The translations under genes and the position numbers were made by a program. The notes beneath the pieces were generated by a model. The model made no database searches and had not been told where the DNA came from. It worked only from the letters and a program-made list of their open reading frames with translations. Positions 44,781-52,451 of a stretch of 64,000 nucleotides of DNA are shown one piece after another (within the stretch, counting starts at the first letter, position 1; every line of letters starts with the position of its first letter). Source of the DNA: an uncultured Bacteroides sp. (GTDB lineage: Bacteria; Bacteroidota; Bacteroidia; Bacteroidales; Bacteroidaceae); contig NZ_OY782857.1 of the NCBI RefSeq assembly GCF_963678425.1, forward strand, positions 345,001 through 409,000, given 5' to 3'.

Positions 44781-45473
44781 TTATTGATTAATAATTGTGG
44801 GTTGTGCACGTGGTTCATCTCCCTGTTCACTCCGAATGTAATTTTCAAAAATTCGTGTTCGTAATTCCTCCTTAGACAATGTGCTGTTTAGCGAATTATC
44901 AGGATCAATTACATTGACATTCTTATAATTTACAGTCCCTTGAAATGAATGTCCAATATGTAATAATTCATGACATAAAACACTTTGATCGGAAACATAA
45001 TCTGTACCATTCTGATTGACAATACTTCGAACAATTCCAGTAGGCTCATTATTAAAAACAAGAGATGACAACTGTTGAAGGTTATTGAAAGTCTCCTTTC
45101 TATACTTTTCATCTCCTTTAATTCGAACTTCTCTTCCATCTGGATCTGTGAATCTAACTGGATTGTTGAGACAGTACGCATACGGGCTGATCCAATAATA
45201 CTTTTCGCACAGCGGATCCACAGTTTCCCATCTTCCAATAGCAGGATAATAATGTCGGGCTCCATAATCATAAACGTCATAACCGTGCATTTCTATAAAC
45301 TCCTTTCCATTGTATTTATAAGGCTGTATTCCCGAATTCTCACATTCACCCCACGGTAACCCAAATGGATAATACTGAGTTCGTTGCACTACCTTCTTAT
45401 CATATGCCCTCCATACTTCGCGATTATCACCATGATGATCCTGAATATAGTAATAAAAAATAGATATTTCCAT
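44781..45473 (-). CDS. Rhs core fragment fused to an M91-like zinc-metallopeptidase toxin domain
   Basis: About 230 aa from the ATG at 45473. Residues 1-115 are an Rhs-associated core without its long N-terminal scaffold: YYYIQDHHGDNREVW, RTQYYPFGLPWG, YKYNGKEFIEMHGYD, RHYYPAIGRWETVDPL, SPYAYCLNNPVRF and the junction DPDGREV. The remaining ~118 aa carry HELLHIGHSF (zinc HExxH) and a downstream EELRTRIFENYIRSEQG, the pattern of the M91/NleD-like peptidases found as Rhs toxin tips. The frame is open to 45533, but that part overlaps the HEAT gene. The lipoprotein at 44143 is the likely immunity partner. Confidence 0.75.
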   Translation of the reverse strand: MEISIFYYYIQDHHGDNREVWRAYDKKVVQRTQYYPFGLPWGECENSGIQPYKYNGKEFIEMHGYDVYDYGARHYYPAIGRWETVDPLCEKYYWISPYAYCLNNPVRFTDPDGREVRIKGDEKYRKETFNNLQQLSSLVFNNEPTGIVRSIVNQNGTDYVSDQSVLCHELLHIGHSFQGTVNYKNVNVIDPDNSLNSTLSKEELRTRIFENYIRSEQGDEPRAQPTIINQ

Positions 45474-45889
45474 CTTTAAAAAACTACAGATCAGTAAATT
45501 GTTTATAGAATTCGCATATTTTTCTTTGTCCATCTAAATATGTTAAAATTGAACCTATCATTTGCTTCTTATATTCATCATGGCTTTCTTTCACCCTTTC
45601 TTCATTAAGAAATTTCATACATCGGACAATTACCTTTTTATCTAACGGAGGTTGCATATTTATAATCATACTATATGCACCCATATATATCTCTCCATCA
45701 TCAGTATTTTCAATGATAAGATCTATTAAATACTTAAGATATTTAGAATTATTTGTATATTCTCCCAACAAGTAAAGCAAGGTTCCATTCCTATTCTTCC
45801 ATTTAGGATCTTTTATCAATTTGACTAAACAATCCTCAATTCTATCGTCTTTAAAATTATCTACTAATACAAAAGCAACTTTATTACAA
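45345..45889. repeat. ~540-bp direct repeat, copy 1 (Rhs core start and HEAT gene)
   Basis: Nearly identical by eye to 50800-51338. It covers the start of the Rhs core (QDHHGDNREVWRAYD) and the C-terminal two thirds of the HEAT-like gene. The two copies diverge abruptly after the sequence GCAACTTTATTAC. Confidence 0.85.
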
Positions 45890-45999
45890 AGTGCAAAATT
45901 ATTTGCACTCATCAAAAAATTGATTAGTTGGGTAACATATTCTTCTTTTCCTAACTCTATTTCCTTTATTAGATGTTCTATTTTTGAAATATCTTCCAT
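45484..45999 (-). CDS. HEAT-like repeat protein, candidate immunity protein
   Basis: A 171-aa cytoplasmic protein with no signal peptide. Paired-helix repeats resemble HEAT/ARM units (FALCNKVAFVLVDNFKDDRI, LVKLIKDPKWKNRNGTLLYL, LKYLIDLIIENTDDGEIYM, KKVIVRCMKFLNEERV). HEAT-like proteins are common immunity proteins of Rhs modules. It starts 1 base after the stop of the short-tailed Rhs fragment at 46001. A second, 5'-truncated copy with two visible substitutions lies at 50936-51338. Confidence 0.72.
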   Translation of the reverse strand: MEDISKIEHLIKEIELGKEEYVTQLINFLMSANNFALCNKVAFVLVDNFKDDRIEDCLVKLIKDPKWKNRNGTLLYLLGEYTNNSKYLKYLIDLIIENTDDGEIYMGAYSMIINMQPPLDKKVIVRCMKFLNEERVKESHDEYKKQMIGSILTYLDGQRKICEFYKQFTDL

Positions 46000-46000
46000 T

Positions 46001-46306
46001 TTATTTTACTTTTGGTTTATCCATATTAACCCATGTTTCAATATTTTTCGGATCATTTGTGTTCCAAGAATCTTTTCCATCTGACTCAAATCTATTTACT
46101 GGATTTTCTCCACAATAAACATAAGGAGAATACTCATAGTAATCTTCAGCTAAAGGATCAATCGTTTCCCATCTTCCATGAGCAAGATAATAATGTCGTC
46201 CTCCATAGCCATAGACATCGTAACCGTGCATCTCTATAAACTCCTTTCCATTGTATTTATAAGGTTTTGTTTCTGCATTCTCATATTCGCCCCAAGGTAA
46301 CCCCAA
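46001..46306 (-). pseudogene. Rhs core fragment with a very short C-terminal tip
   Basis: A 101-codon frame: core text GLPWGEYENAETKPYKYNGK, RHYYLAHGRWETIDPLAEDY, SPYVYCGENPVNRFESDGKD, then a tip of only ~23 residues (SWNTNDPKNIETWVNMDKPK) before the stop. The frame begins at a TTG where the upstream Rhs segment joins out of frame (46308-46317). It is too short for a known toxin domain and is read as a truncated cassette; the HEAT-like immunity gene follows at once. Confidence 0.65.
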
Positions 46307-46479
46307 AGGATGTATCCAACAAATTTAATAAATTATATTTGATAATTGTTTTTTATCCAGTGTCACATTACCGTTATTATCATAAACATATCCAATAGCA
46401 TCATCACCGGCATTTACACAATCATTTGGGCAGTGTCCCAAGATCAAACACTAAAATTATAAATAAGCTGTTAAGATTG

Positions 46480-46899
46480 CTATTTCTTTTTAAATTGAGA
46501 ACAATCTATTTTATGACAACGACCTTTTATTGCTATTACAATTAACCATAAAACATACAAAACAGCAAATGGGGTAAGTAACCGAAGCCAATCACTATCT
46601 GTAATATATATGGATAGAATATACAATATATAAAAAAGGGAAATCTCCAATAATAAATATTTAAACAGAAACAAGTTCTCTTTAATATCATTCCGCAAAA
46701 AATATGCAGTAAAATACAAAAAAAAGACAAAAAGAATGTTTAAACAGACTAGATTTAATATAATAAATGATATCAAAGGTAGCAACCCTAATAGATCCGA
46801 TAAAGATGCTTTTGAAAAGATGAATAGTGATTCATAGCAAACTATTCCACCTAAAAACGTCAAAAGGCCCACTTTTATTATTCTAATTGCCCATTTCAT
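46480..46899 (-). CDS. Four-helix membrane protein, array copy 1
   Basis: A 139-aa inner-membrane protein with about four hydrophobic helices (VGLLTFLGGIVCY, LLPLISFIILNLVCLNILFVFFLYF, LLLEISLFYILYILSIY, LTPFAVLYVLWLIVIAI) and a basic C-terminus (KGRCHKIDC). Two paralogs lie at 48029 and 49555. The segment FTAYFLRNDIKENLF is identical in all three, while the first loop varies. A role as membrane immunity protein is inferred from its place after toxin-like tips. Confidence 0.65.
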   Translation of the reverse strand: MKWAIRIIKVGLLTFLGGIVCYESLFIFSKASLSDLLGLLPLISFIILNLVCLNILFVFFLYFTAYFLRNDIKENLFLFKYLLLEISLFYILYILSIYITDSDWLRLLTPFAVLYVLWLIVIAIKGRCHKIDCSQFKKK

Positions 46900-47053
46900 A
46901 CGCGATTATTAAATTTATTTACTGCTTACTTACAAAATCAGTTAAAACATTTAGCTTAACTTTATATTCGATTTTAGTTAGCTAGTCCACATGCTATTTT
47001 CCTCCTTGCATTATGTAAGTAACACCAAATCTTATACATTACCATATTAGATA

Positions 47054-47704
47054 TTATCTTGAAAAAACGATATTTTGAGTAAATGAAACATATTTATCAA
47101 AATGAATATTGTCATAATAATTGTATTTCACAAAGTCTGATTGGGGTGACTTCCAAAATTCATTATATAACTGAAAAGAATCAACCAATAAATATATTTT
47201 GCTCGAAAAAAATACAACATTATTCCTTTCATTTTCATTTAAACAATTGCAAAAATTACCATAAACAGGAACTGCATATACTTCAATTTTTGTTTCTCGT
47301 TTCTTTTCCCATTTATCTTTCTTATTTCCCCAACGATTTGTAATTGTTTGAATTTTAATGCTTTTATCATCAATGAATTCCACTAAACTATCTACCTTAT
47401 TCTCATAATTATCCGAAAAATTGAAATTTGAATTCTTGTAATGAGTAAAAATATTTATTTTTTTCCCTAACATACAAGAGTCTAAATTGTCTTTGGAATA
47501 TATAACACTAGGATATAATGGATAAATACAAAATTTTGCACTTTTTATTGAGTCAATAGATGCGATCCAATAATATGTTTTATAGGACTTTTTTGGTTCA
47601 GCGCTATAATGAACCTTGTATTTAAAAATTATATATTTGTCGCTACAATGGATACTATTGTTTATTGTTAGAATAAACAATAGTGATAATAAGATTCTTT
47701 TCAT
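47054..47704 (-). CDS. Exported 216-aa protein, array copy 1; candidate immunity to a HEIGH metallopeptidase
   Basis: A 216-aa protein with a signal peptide (MKRILLSLLFILTINNSIHC). It is almost identical to the gene at 48588-49238 at both ends (YYWIASIDSIKSAKFCIYPL and SFQLYNEFWKSPQSDF), but residues about 64-110 differ strongly (YPSVIYSKDNLDSC, KINIFTHYKNSNF here). It lies downstream of the metallopeptidase tail at 47767-47856, so a periplasmic immunity role is inferred. No family is recognised. Confidence 0.65.
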   Translation of the reverse strand: MKRILLSLLFILTINNSIHCSDKYIIFKYKVHYSAEPKKSYKTYYWIASIDSIKSAKFCIYPLYPSVIYSKDNLDSCMLGKKINIFTHYKNSNFNFSDNYENKVDSLVEFIDDKSIKIQTITNRWGNKKDKWEKKRETKIEVYAVPVYGNFCNCLNENERNNVVFFSSKIYLLVDSFQLYNEFWKSPQSDFVKYNYYDNIHFDKYVSFTQNIVFSR

Positions 47705-47766
47705 GTTTTACTATATATTATAAGCTTTATTCCAAATATTGTCTACATCAGTCGGTTGTAATGAGC

Positions 47767-48000
47767 CTAGGGATACCCTATTAAACCTCCAGTACTATCA
47801 GGGAAATTGTCATCTAAATGAAAAGAATGTCCAATTTCATGTGGTATAGTATAAGAGGATGTATCCAACAAATTTAATAAATTATATTTGATAATTGTTT
47901 TTTATCCAGTGTCACATTACCGTTATTATCATAAACATATCCAATAGCATCATCACCGCCATTTACACAATCATTTGGGCAGTGTCCCAAGATCAAACAC
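47767..48000 (-). pseudogene. Rhs segment plus HEIGH metallopeptidase tail, copy 1 (frameshifted)
   Basis: Minus strand: an Rhs segment (GYVYDNNGNVTLDKK) is followed after GGATACATCC by SSYTIPHEIGHSFHLDDNF and GGLIGYP then a stop. HEIGH is a zinc-peptidase motif. An A6 run (A7 in the copy at 49301-49531) puts the Rhs segment out of frame with the tail, and no start codon is apparent, so it is scored as broken. Confidence 0.65.
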
Positions 48001-48028
48001 TAAAATTATAAATAAGCCGTTAAGATTG

Positions 48029-48454
48029 CTATTTCTTATTAAATTGATATCGATCTACTTTATGACGAAGACTTATTATTAATATTAAAATTAACCATAA
48101 AACATACAAAACAGCAAATGGAGTAAGAAACTGAATCCAAAAACTTTCTGTAATACTATATATGGGTAGAATAAACAATATATTAAGTAGGAAAATTTCC
48201 ACTAATAAATATTTCAACAAAAACAAGTTCTCCTTAATATCATTCCGCAAAAAATACGCTGTAAAATATAGAAGAAAGATAAAAGGGGTATTTAAACAGA
48301 CCAGAATTGATATAATCATTAAAGTCCAAGGTATTATCATCCATAATTGATTCGATAAATATGCTTTTGAAAAAATGAATAGTAATCCACAGAAAACTAT
48401 ACCACCCAAAAACGTCAAGAGGCCTACTTTTATTATTCTAATTGCCCATTTCAT
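48029..48454 (-). CDS. Four-helix membrane protein, array copy 2
   Basis: A 141-aa paralog of 46480-46899 and 49555-49989 with the same four-helix plan (VGLLTFLGGIVF, IIPWTLMIISILVCLNTPFIFLLYF, LLVEIFLLNILFILPIY, LTPFAVLYVLWLILILI). It is the most divergent of the three, including the C-terminus (SLRHKVDRYQFNKK). Its upstream neighbour on the minus strand is the exported-protein gene 48588-49238. Candidate membrane immunity protein (inference). Confidence 0.65.
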   Translation of the reverse strand: MKWAIRIIKVGLLTFLGGIVFCGLLFIFSKAYLSNQLWMIIPWTLMIISILVCLNTPFIFLLYFTAYFLRNDIKENLFLLKYLLVEIFLLNILFILPIYSITESFWIQFLTPFAVLYVLWLILILIISLRHKVDRYQFNKK

Positions 48455-48587
48455 ACGCGATTAATAAATTTATTTACTGCTTACTTACAAAATCAGTTAA
48501 AACATTTAGCTTAACTTTATATTCGATTTTAGTTAGCTACTCCATTATGTAAGTAACACCAAATCTTATACATTACTATATTAGATA

Positions 48588-49238
48588 TTATCTCGAAAAA
48601 ACGATATTTTGAGTAAATGAAACATATTTATCAAAATGAGCATTGTCATAATAATTGTATTTCACAAAGTCTGATTGGGGTGACTTCCAAAATTCATTAT
48701 ATAACTGAAAAGAATCAACCAATAAATATATTTTGATCAAAAAAAATACAACATTATTCCTTTTATTTTCATTTAAACAATTGCAAAAATTACCATAAAC
48801 AGGAACTGCATATACTTCAATTTTTGTTTCTCGTTTCTTTTTCCATTTACCTTTCTTATTTTCCCAACGATTTGTAATTGTTTGAACTTTAATGCTTTTA
48901 TCATTAATTAATTTTACCAAACTATCTACTTTTTTTAAATACTCTTCTTCAAAATCAAAATTTTCATTCTTATTATGTGAGAAAACATCTATAATACCCC
49001 CATTAATACAGGTATCTAAATTGCTTTTTGAATAGATGCCATCTAAATATAAAGGATAAATACAAAATTTTGCACTTTTTATTGAGTCAATAGATGCGAT
49101 CCAATAATATGTTTTATATGACTTTTTTGGTTCAACGCTATAATGAACCTTGTATTTAAAAATTATATATTTGTCGCTACAATGGATACTATTGTTTATT
49201 GTTAGAATAAACAATAGTGATAATAAGATTCTTTTCAT
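48588..49238 (-). CDS. Exported 216-aa protein, array copy 2; candidate immunity to a HEIGH metallopeptidase
   Basis: Paralog of 47054-47704 with the same signal peptide. The block at about 64-110 is replaced (YLDGIYSKSNLDTC, IIDVFSHNKNENF, EEEYLKKVDSL), while the flanks are nearly identical. It follows the metallopeptidase tail 49301-49531 by 62 bases on the minus strand. The pattern of conserved frame and variable core is what is expected of diversified immunity proteins (inference). Confidence 0.65.
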   Translation of the reverse strand: MKRILLSLLFILTINNSIHCSDKYIIFKYKVHYSVEPKKSYKTYYWIASIDSIKSAKFCIYPLYLDGIYSKSNLDTCINGGIIDVFSHNKNENFDFEEEYLKKVDSLVKLINDKSIKVQTITNRWENKKGKWKKKRETKIEVYAVPVYGNFCNCLNENKRNNVVFFLIKIYLLVDSFQLYNEFWKSPQSDFVKYNYYDNAHFDKYVSFTQNIVFSR

Positions 49239-49300
49239 GTTTTACTATATATTATAAGCTTTATTCCAAATATTGTTTACATCATTCGGTTGTAATGAGC

Positions 49301-49531
49301 CTAGGGATACCCCATTAAACCTCTATTACTATCAGGGAAATTGTCATCTAATTGAAAAGTATGTCCAATTTCATGTGGTATAGTATAAGAGGATGTATCC
49401 GGAAAATTTAATAAATTATATTTGATAATTGTTTTTTTATCCAGTGTCACATTACCGTTATTATCATAAACATATCCAATAGCATCATCACCACCATTTA
49501 CACAATCATTTGGGCAGTGTCCCAAGATCAA
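49301..49531 (-). pseudogene. Rhs segment fused in frame to a HEIGH metallopeptidase tail, copy 2
   Basis: A 76-codon open frame: GHCPNDCVNGGDDAIGYVYD, NGNVTLDKKTIIKYNLLN, then DTSSYTIPHEIGHTFQLDD and RGLMGYP. HEIGHTFQLDD gives the zinc HExxH with a following Asp, and LMGY resembles a metzincin Met-turn. The toxin is minimal, and the Rhs scaffold is cut to ~50 residues with only a TTG as a possible start, so secretion as it stands is unlikely. The intact A7 run keeps it in frame, unlike the other copies. Confidence 0.65.
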
Positions 49532-49554
49532 ACACTAAAATTATAAATAAGCCG

Positions 49555-49989
49555 TTAAGATTGCTGTTTTTTATTAAATCGAGAACAATCTATTTTATGA
49601 CAACGACCTTTTATTGCTATTACAATTAACCATAAAACATACAAAACAGCAAATGGGGTAAGTAACCGCAGCCAATAACTTTCTGTAATATATATGGATA
49701 AAAAATACAATATATAAAGAAGAAAAATCTCCAATAATAAATATTTCAACAGAAACAAGTTCTCTTTAATATCATTCCGCAAAAAATATGCAGTAAAATA
49801 CAAAAAAAAGACAAAGAGAATGTTTAAACAGACTAGCATTAATATAATTATTAATACCCAGGTTAGGAACCCGAATTGATCCGATAAAGGTTCTTTTAAA
49901 AAGATGAATAGTAATCCACAACAAACTATTCCAGCCAAAAACGTCAAGAGGCCCACTTTCATTATTCTAATTGTCCATTTCATACGCAA
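49555..49989 (-). CDS. Four-helix membrane protein, array copy 3; candidate immunity for the papain-like tip
   Basis: A 144-aa paralog with helices VGLLTFLAGIVCCGLLFIF, VLIIILMLVCLNILFVFFLYF, LLLEIFLLYILYFLSIY and LTPFAVLYVLWLIVIAI. It starts 13 bases after the stop of the Rhs fusion at 50003-50842, so it is the best candidate for that toxin's immunity protein. Its tail (KGRCHKIDC) matches copy 1. Function inferred. Confidence 0.68.
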   Translation of the reverse strand: MRMKWTIRIMKVGLLTFLAGIVCCGLLFIFLKEPLSDQFGFLTWVLIIILMLVCLNILFVFFLYFTAYFLRNDIKENLFLLKYLLLEIFLLYILYFLSIYITESYWLRLLTPFAVLYVLWLIVIAIKGRCHKIDCSRFNKKQQS

Positions 49990-50002
49990 TTATTAAATTT
50001 AT

Positions 50003-50842
50003 TTATTGCTTGTTTCCAAAATCATTTTGATGTTGTTTCCTAAAATTGTCAACCGCTTTTTGCATATTTTGAACTGCATTTTTTTGTTCAGCTGCTGTCC
50101 ACGCTTTTATGTTTCCAAATCCCCACTTAAAACCCGGAATCTCTGATTTAATCTTAGACAAAGTTTCCTTGTTTACACCCGATTTAGACAATATAGTAGA
50201 GGTTGATGTATTGCAATTCCCTGTGGTTTCTCCTAATCCCGTGAGGCCATATTCAAAATTCGGATTATTCCCAAAGCTACTTGCTGTAAAAATCACTTTT
50301 TTGTCAAAGCTTTCACTTGTCATTCCTTCTGGGATAGGTATTTGTATTCTCGCTTTTAAATTAGGATTCGTCTTACCTACTTCTTGATCACTATATACTT
50401 GAATATCCTGATTATATTCTTGCCTAGACAATTTTCCCGATATCGCATTTTCGCCACCATATGCAAAATAATGGATTGCATTATCACTTCCCTTCACTAC
50501 AAGAAAAGTATGAGTAGCATATTGCATAATTTCTTTCTTTACGCCATCGTTCATGGGCAATTTAGTAGCATATAACCAAACTTCTTTACCATCAGGATCA
50601 ACAAATCGAATAGGATTATTCATGCAATAAGCATACGGACTAATCGAATAATATTTCTCAGCCAAAGGATCCACAGTTTCCCATCTTCCAATAGCAGGAT
50701 AATAATGTAGTGCTCCATTGTCATAGGCATCGTAACCATGCATTTCTATAAACTCCTTTCCATTGTATTTATAAGGTTGTGTATCTGCATTCTCATATTC
50801 ACCCCAAGGTAACCCAAATGGATAATATTGAGTTCGTTGCAC
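50003..50842 (-). CDS. Rhs core fragment fused to a papain-like (His...Cys) toxin domain
   Basis: A 279-aa product beginning within an Rhs core (QRTQYYPFGLPWGEYENAD, YKYNGKEFIEMHGYD, RWETVDPLAEKYY, SPYAYCMNNPIRFVDPDGKE). After the junction there are ~190 residues with His111 in YATHTFLVVKG and Cys210 in ETTGNCNTSTS, an order (His before Cys) like that of circularly permuted NlpC/P60-LRAT folds. The assignment is a hypothesis. The frame stays open upstream to about 50939, carrying more core (GNIYFFYYIQDHHGDNREVW), directly after the truncated HEAT gene. The membrane gene at 49555 is the likely immunity partner. Confidence 0.7.
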   Translation of the reverse strand: MQRTQYYPFGLPWGEYENADTQPYKYNGKEFIEMHGYDAYDNGALHYYPAIGRWETVDPLAEKYYSISPYAYCMNNPIRFVDPDGKEVWLYATKLPMNDGVKKEIMQYATHTFLVVKGSDNAIHYFAYGGENAISGKLSRQEYNQDIQVYSDQEVGKTNPNLKARIQIPIPEGMTSESFDKKVIFTASSFGNNPNFEYGLTGLGETTGNCNTSTSTILSKSGVNKETLSKIKSEIPGFKWGFGNIKAWTAAEQKNAVQNMQKAVDNFRKQHQNDFGNKQ

Positions 50843-51338
50843 TACCTTCTTATCATATGCCCTCCATACTTCGCGATTATCACCATGATGATCCTGAATG
50901 TAGTAAAAAAAATAGATATTTCCATCTTTAAAAAACTACAGATCAGTAAATTGTTTATAGAATTCGCATATTATTCTTTGTCCATCTAAATATGTTAAAA
51001 TTGAACCTATCATTTGCTTCTTATATTCATCATGGCTTTCTTTCACCCTTTCTTCATTAAGAAATTTCATACATCGGACAATTACCTTTTTATCTAACGG
51101 AGGTTGCATATTTATAATCATACTATATGCACCCATATATATCTCTTCATCATCAGTATTATCAATGATAAGATCTATTAAATACTTAAGATATTTAGAA
51201 TTATTTGTATATTCTCCCAACAAGTAAAGCAAGGTTCCATTCCTATTCTTCCATTTAGGATCTTTTATCAATTTGACTAAACAATCCTCAATTCTATCGT
51301 CTTTAAAATTATCTACTAATACAAAAGCAACTTTATTA
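50800..51338. repeat. ~540-bp direct repeat, copy 2
   Basis: Nearly identical by eye to 45345-45889 (Rhs core start and HEAT-like gene). The match stops sharply at 51338, where unrelated sequence replaces the HEAT gene's 5' end. Confidence 0.85.
50936..51338 (-). pseudogene. 5'-truncated copy of the HEAT-like immunity gene
   Basis: The last ~130 codons of the protein at 45484-45999, with IIDNTDDEEIYMG and RIICEF as visible differences. The N-terminal repeats are missing and replaced at 51339 by sequence reading MSGESAYFVLMMPNGNLARG on the minus strand, from an unknown gene. The internal frame of 111 codons (from 51271) might be translated. Confidence 0.75.
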
Positions 51339-51456
51339 CTACTTTCTTATGAGAGCCTCTTGCTAAATTACCATTTGGCATCATAAGAACGAAGTATGCC
51401 GATTCACCTGACATATCGATTACACTACTTAGCTAGTTTCCAAACTAAGATTTATT

Positions 51457-51654
51457 CTATACAAGCTTTAGAAGCTCCTTTATAAACAAGTCTAGCCCTA
51501 CTAAAATGGAAATGGTTGCAGCAACTCCCAACTTTATTGTACTACCATAAGTATCTTCACCTGTCTCCTTTTTTGTTTTAATAATATAAATTACAATAAC
51601 AATACCAAGAATAAATAAAAAGAAGCCCAATACACAATTTCCGAAATTAATCAT
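51457..51654 (-). CDS. Small membrane protein in the Rhs array
   Basis: A 65-aa protein with two hydrophobic helices (NCVLGFFLFILGIVIVIYII and LGVAATISILVGLDLFI) joined by a KTKKETGEDTYG loop. It lies 40-50 bases after the Rhs core fragment that stops at DPDGKE. It could be the immunity or a remnant of a lost toxin module, or an unrelated small protein. No family is recognised. Confidence 0.5.
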   Translation of the reverse strand: MINFGNCVLGFFLFILGIVIVIYIIKTKKETGEDTYGSTIKLGVAATISILVGLDLFIKELLKLV

Positions 51655-51696
51655 TGTTTAATATTTTTATCTGAAATAACATAATACAAGAGCTTG

Positions 51697-51945
51697 CTAT
51701 TCTTTACCATCAGGATCAACAAATCTAATAGGATTATTCATGCAATAAGCATACGGTGAAACAGAATAATATTTCTCAGCCACGGATCCATCGTTTTCCA
51801 TCTTCCATGAGCAAGATAATAATGTCGTCCTCCATAGTCATAGACATCATAACCATGCATTTCTATAAACTCCTTTCCATTGTATTTATAAGGTTGCGCA
51901 TCTGCATTCTCATATTCACCCCCAGATAACCCAAAGGATGTATCC
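51697..51945 (-). pseudogene. Frameshifted Rhs core fragment without a toxin tip
   Basis: Core text FGLSGGEYENADAQPYKYNG, RHYYLAHGRWKTMDPW, then a one-base deletion (GCCACGGATCC where other copies have GCCAAAGGATCC) shifts frame; in the other frame SPYAYCMNNPIRFVDPDGKE ends at a stop. No C-terminal domain follows. It joins the upstream Rhs segment at GGATACATCC (51936-51945). Confidence 0.75.
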
Positions 51946-51946
51946 A

Positions 51947-52180
51947 ACAAATTTAATAAATTATATTTAATAGTCGATATTTTTTTGTTTTTATCTTATA
52001 CCAGGTTCCTGTTAGCATTATATATACTCCATGACAACATTATCACTGTCGTTTACAAAGTTGAATACACCGGCATAAAGAGGGTCTGTTGCAGAATCCT
52101 GAACTTTAACAAGCTGATTTCCATCACAACTAAAACTGTAAACCCATTCCAGGAAAGGTCAAAATTGCTGAATTATTTGA
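51947..52180 (-). pseudogene. Degenerate Rhs remnant (right copy)
   Basis: About 88% identical by eye over 190 bases to 43222-43410. Minus-strand text VKVQDSATDPLYAG, FNFVNDSDNVVMEYI then stops. It represents the lost upstream part of an Rhs gene. Confidence 0.65.
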
Positions 52181-52256
52181 TTTTATTGTCCAATAAATAA
52201 AAACCATTCACCAATAAACAAGATTTATAGGCGAATGAATCTGAATAATTGACCAA

Positions 52257-52451
52257 TTATTTTTCAAAAAAGGCTACTAAGAATATCTGCCGAATAATTT
52301 TCCTGAAAGTCTCAAGTGATTTTAAAGAATAACTCTTGATGTTTTTAATAAGTGTCAGGACATTTAAGGCCCTACAGCAAGAGATTTCAGGCCATTTGTG
52401 CCTTAGTTTACAAAGACTATGAATGATCAGTTTATAAAAGCAAACCCACTA
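52257..52451 (-). other. Unidentified ORF fragment next to the IS30 element
   Basis: A ~64-codon stop-bounded frame with basic, helical text (YKLIIHSLCKLRHKWPEIS, ALNVLTLIKNIKSYSLKSL, FRKIIRQIFLVAFFEK) and no start codon. It resembles the C-terminal end of a transposase in composition, but no family is recognised. The rest of the 52181-52678 gap shows no gene. Confidence 0.35.

Larger units (their letters stand above)
46308..47856. repeat. Tandem array unit A (~1.55 kb)
   Basis: Begins at GGATGTATCC and contains the Rhs segment R1 (46308-46452), membrane gene 46480-46899, exported-protein gene 47054-47704 and the metallopeptidase tail region up to the next GGATGTATCC (47857). Unit B repeats the same order. 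Confidence 0.85.
47857..49390. repeat. Tandem array unit B (~1.53 kb)
   Basis: Second copy of unit A: Rhs segment R2, membrane gene 48029-48454, exported-protein gene 48588-49238 and metallopeptidase tail, ending at the third GGATGTATCC (49391). A partial third unit (Rhs segment R3 plus membrane gene) continues to about 49990. Confidence 0.85.
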
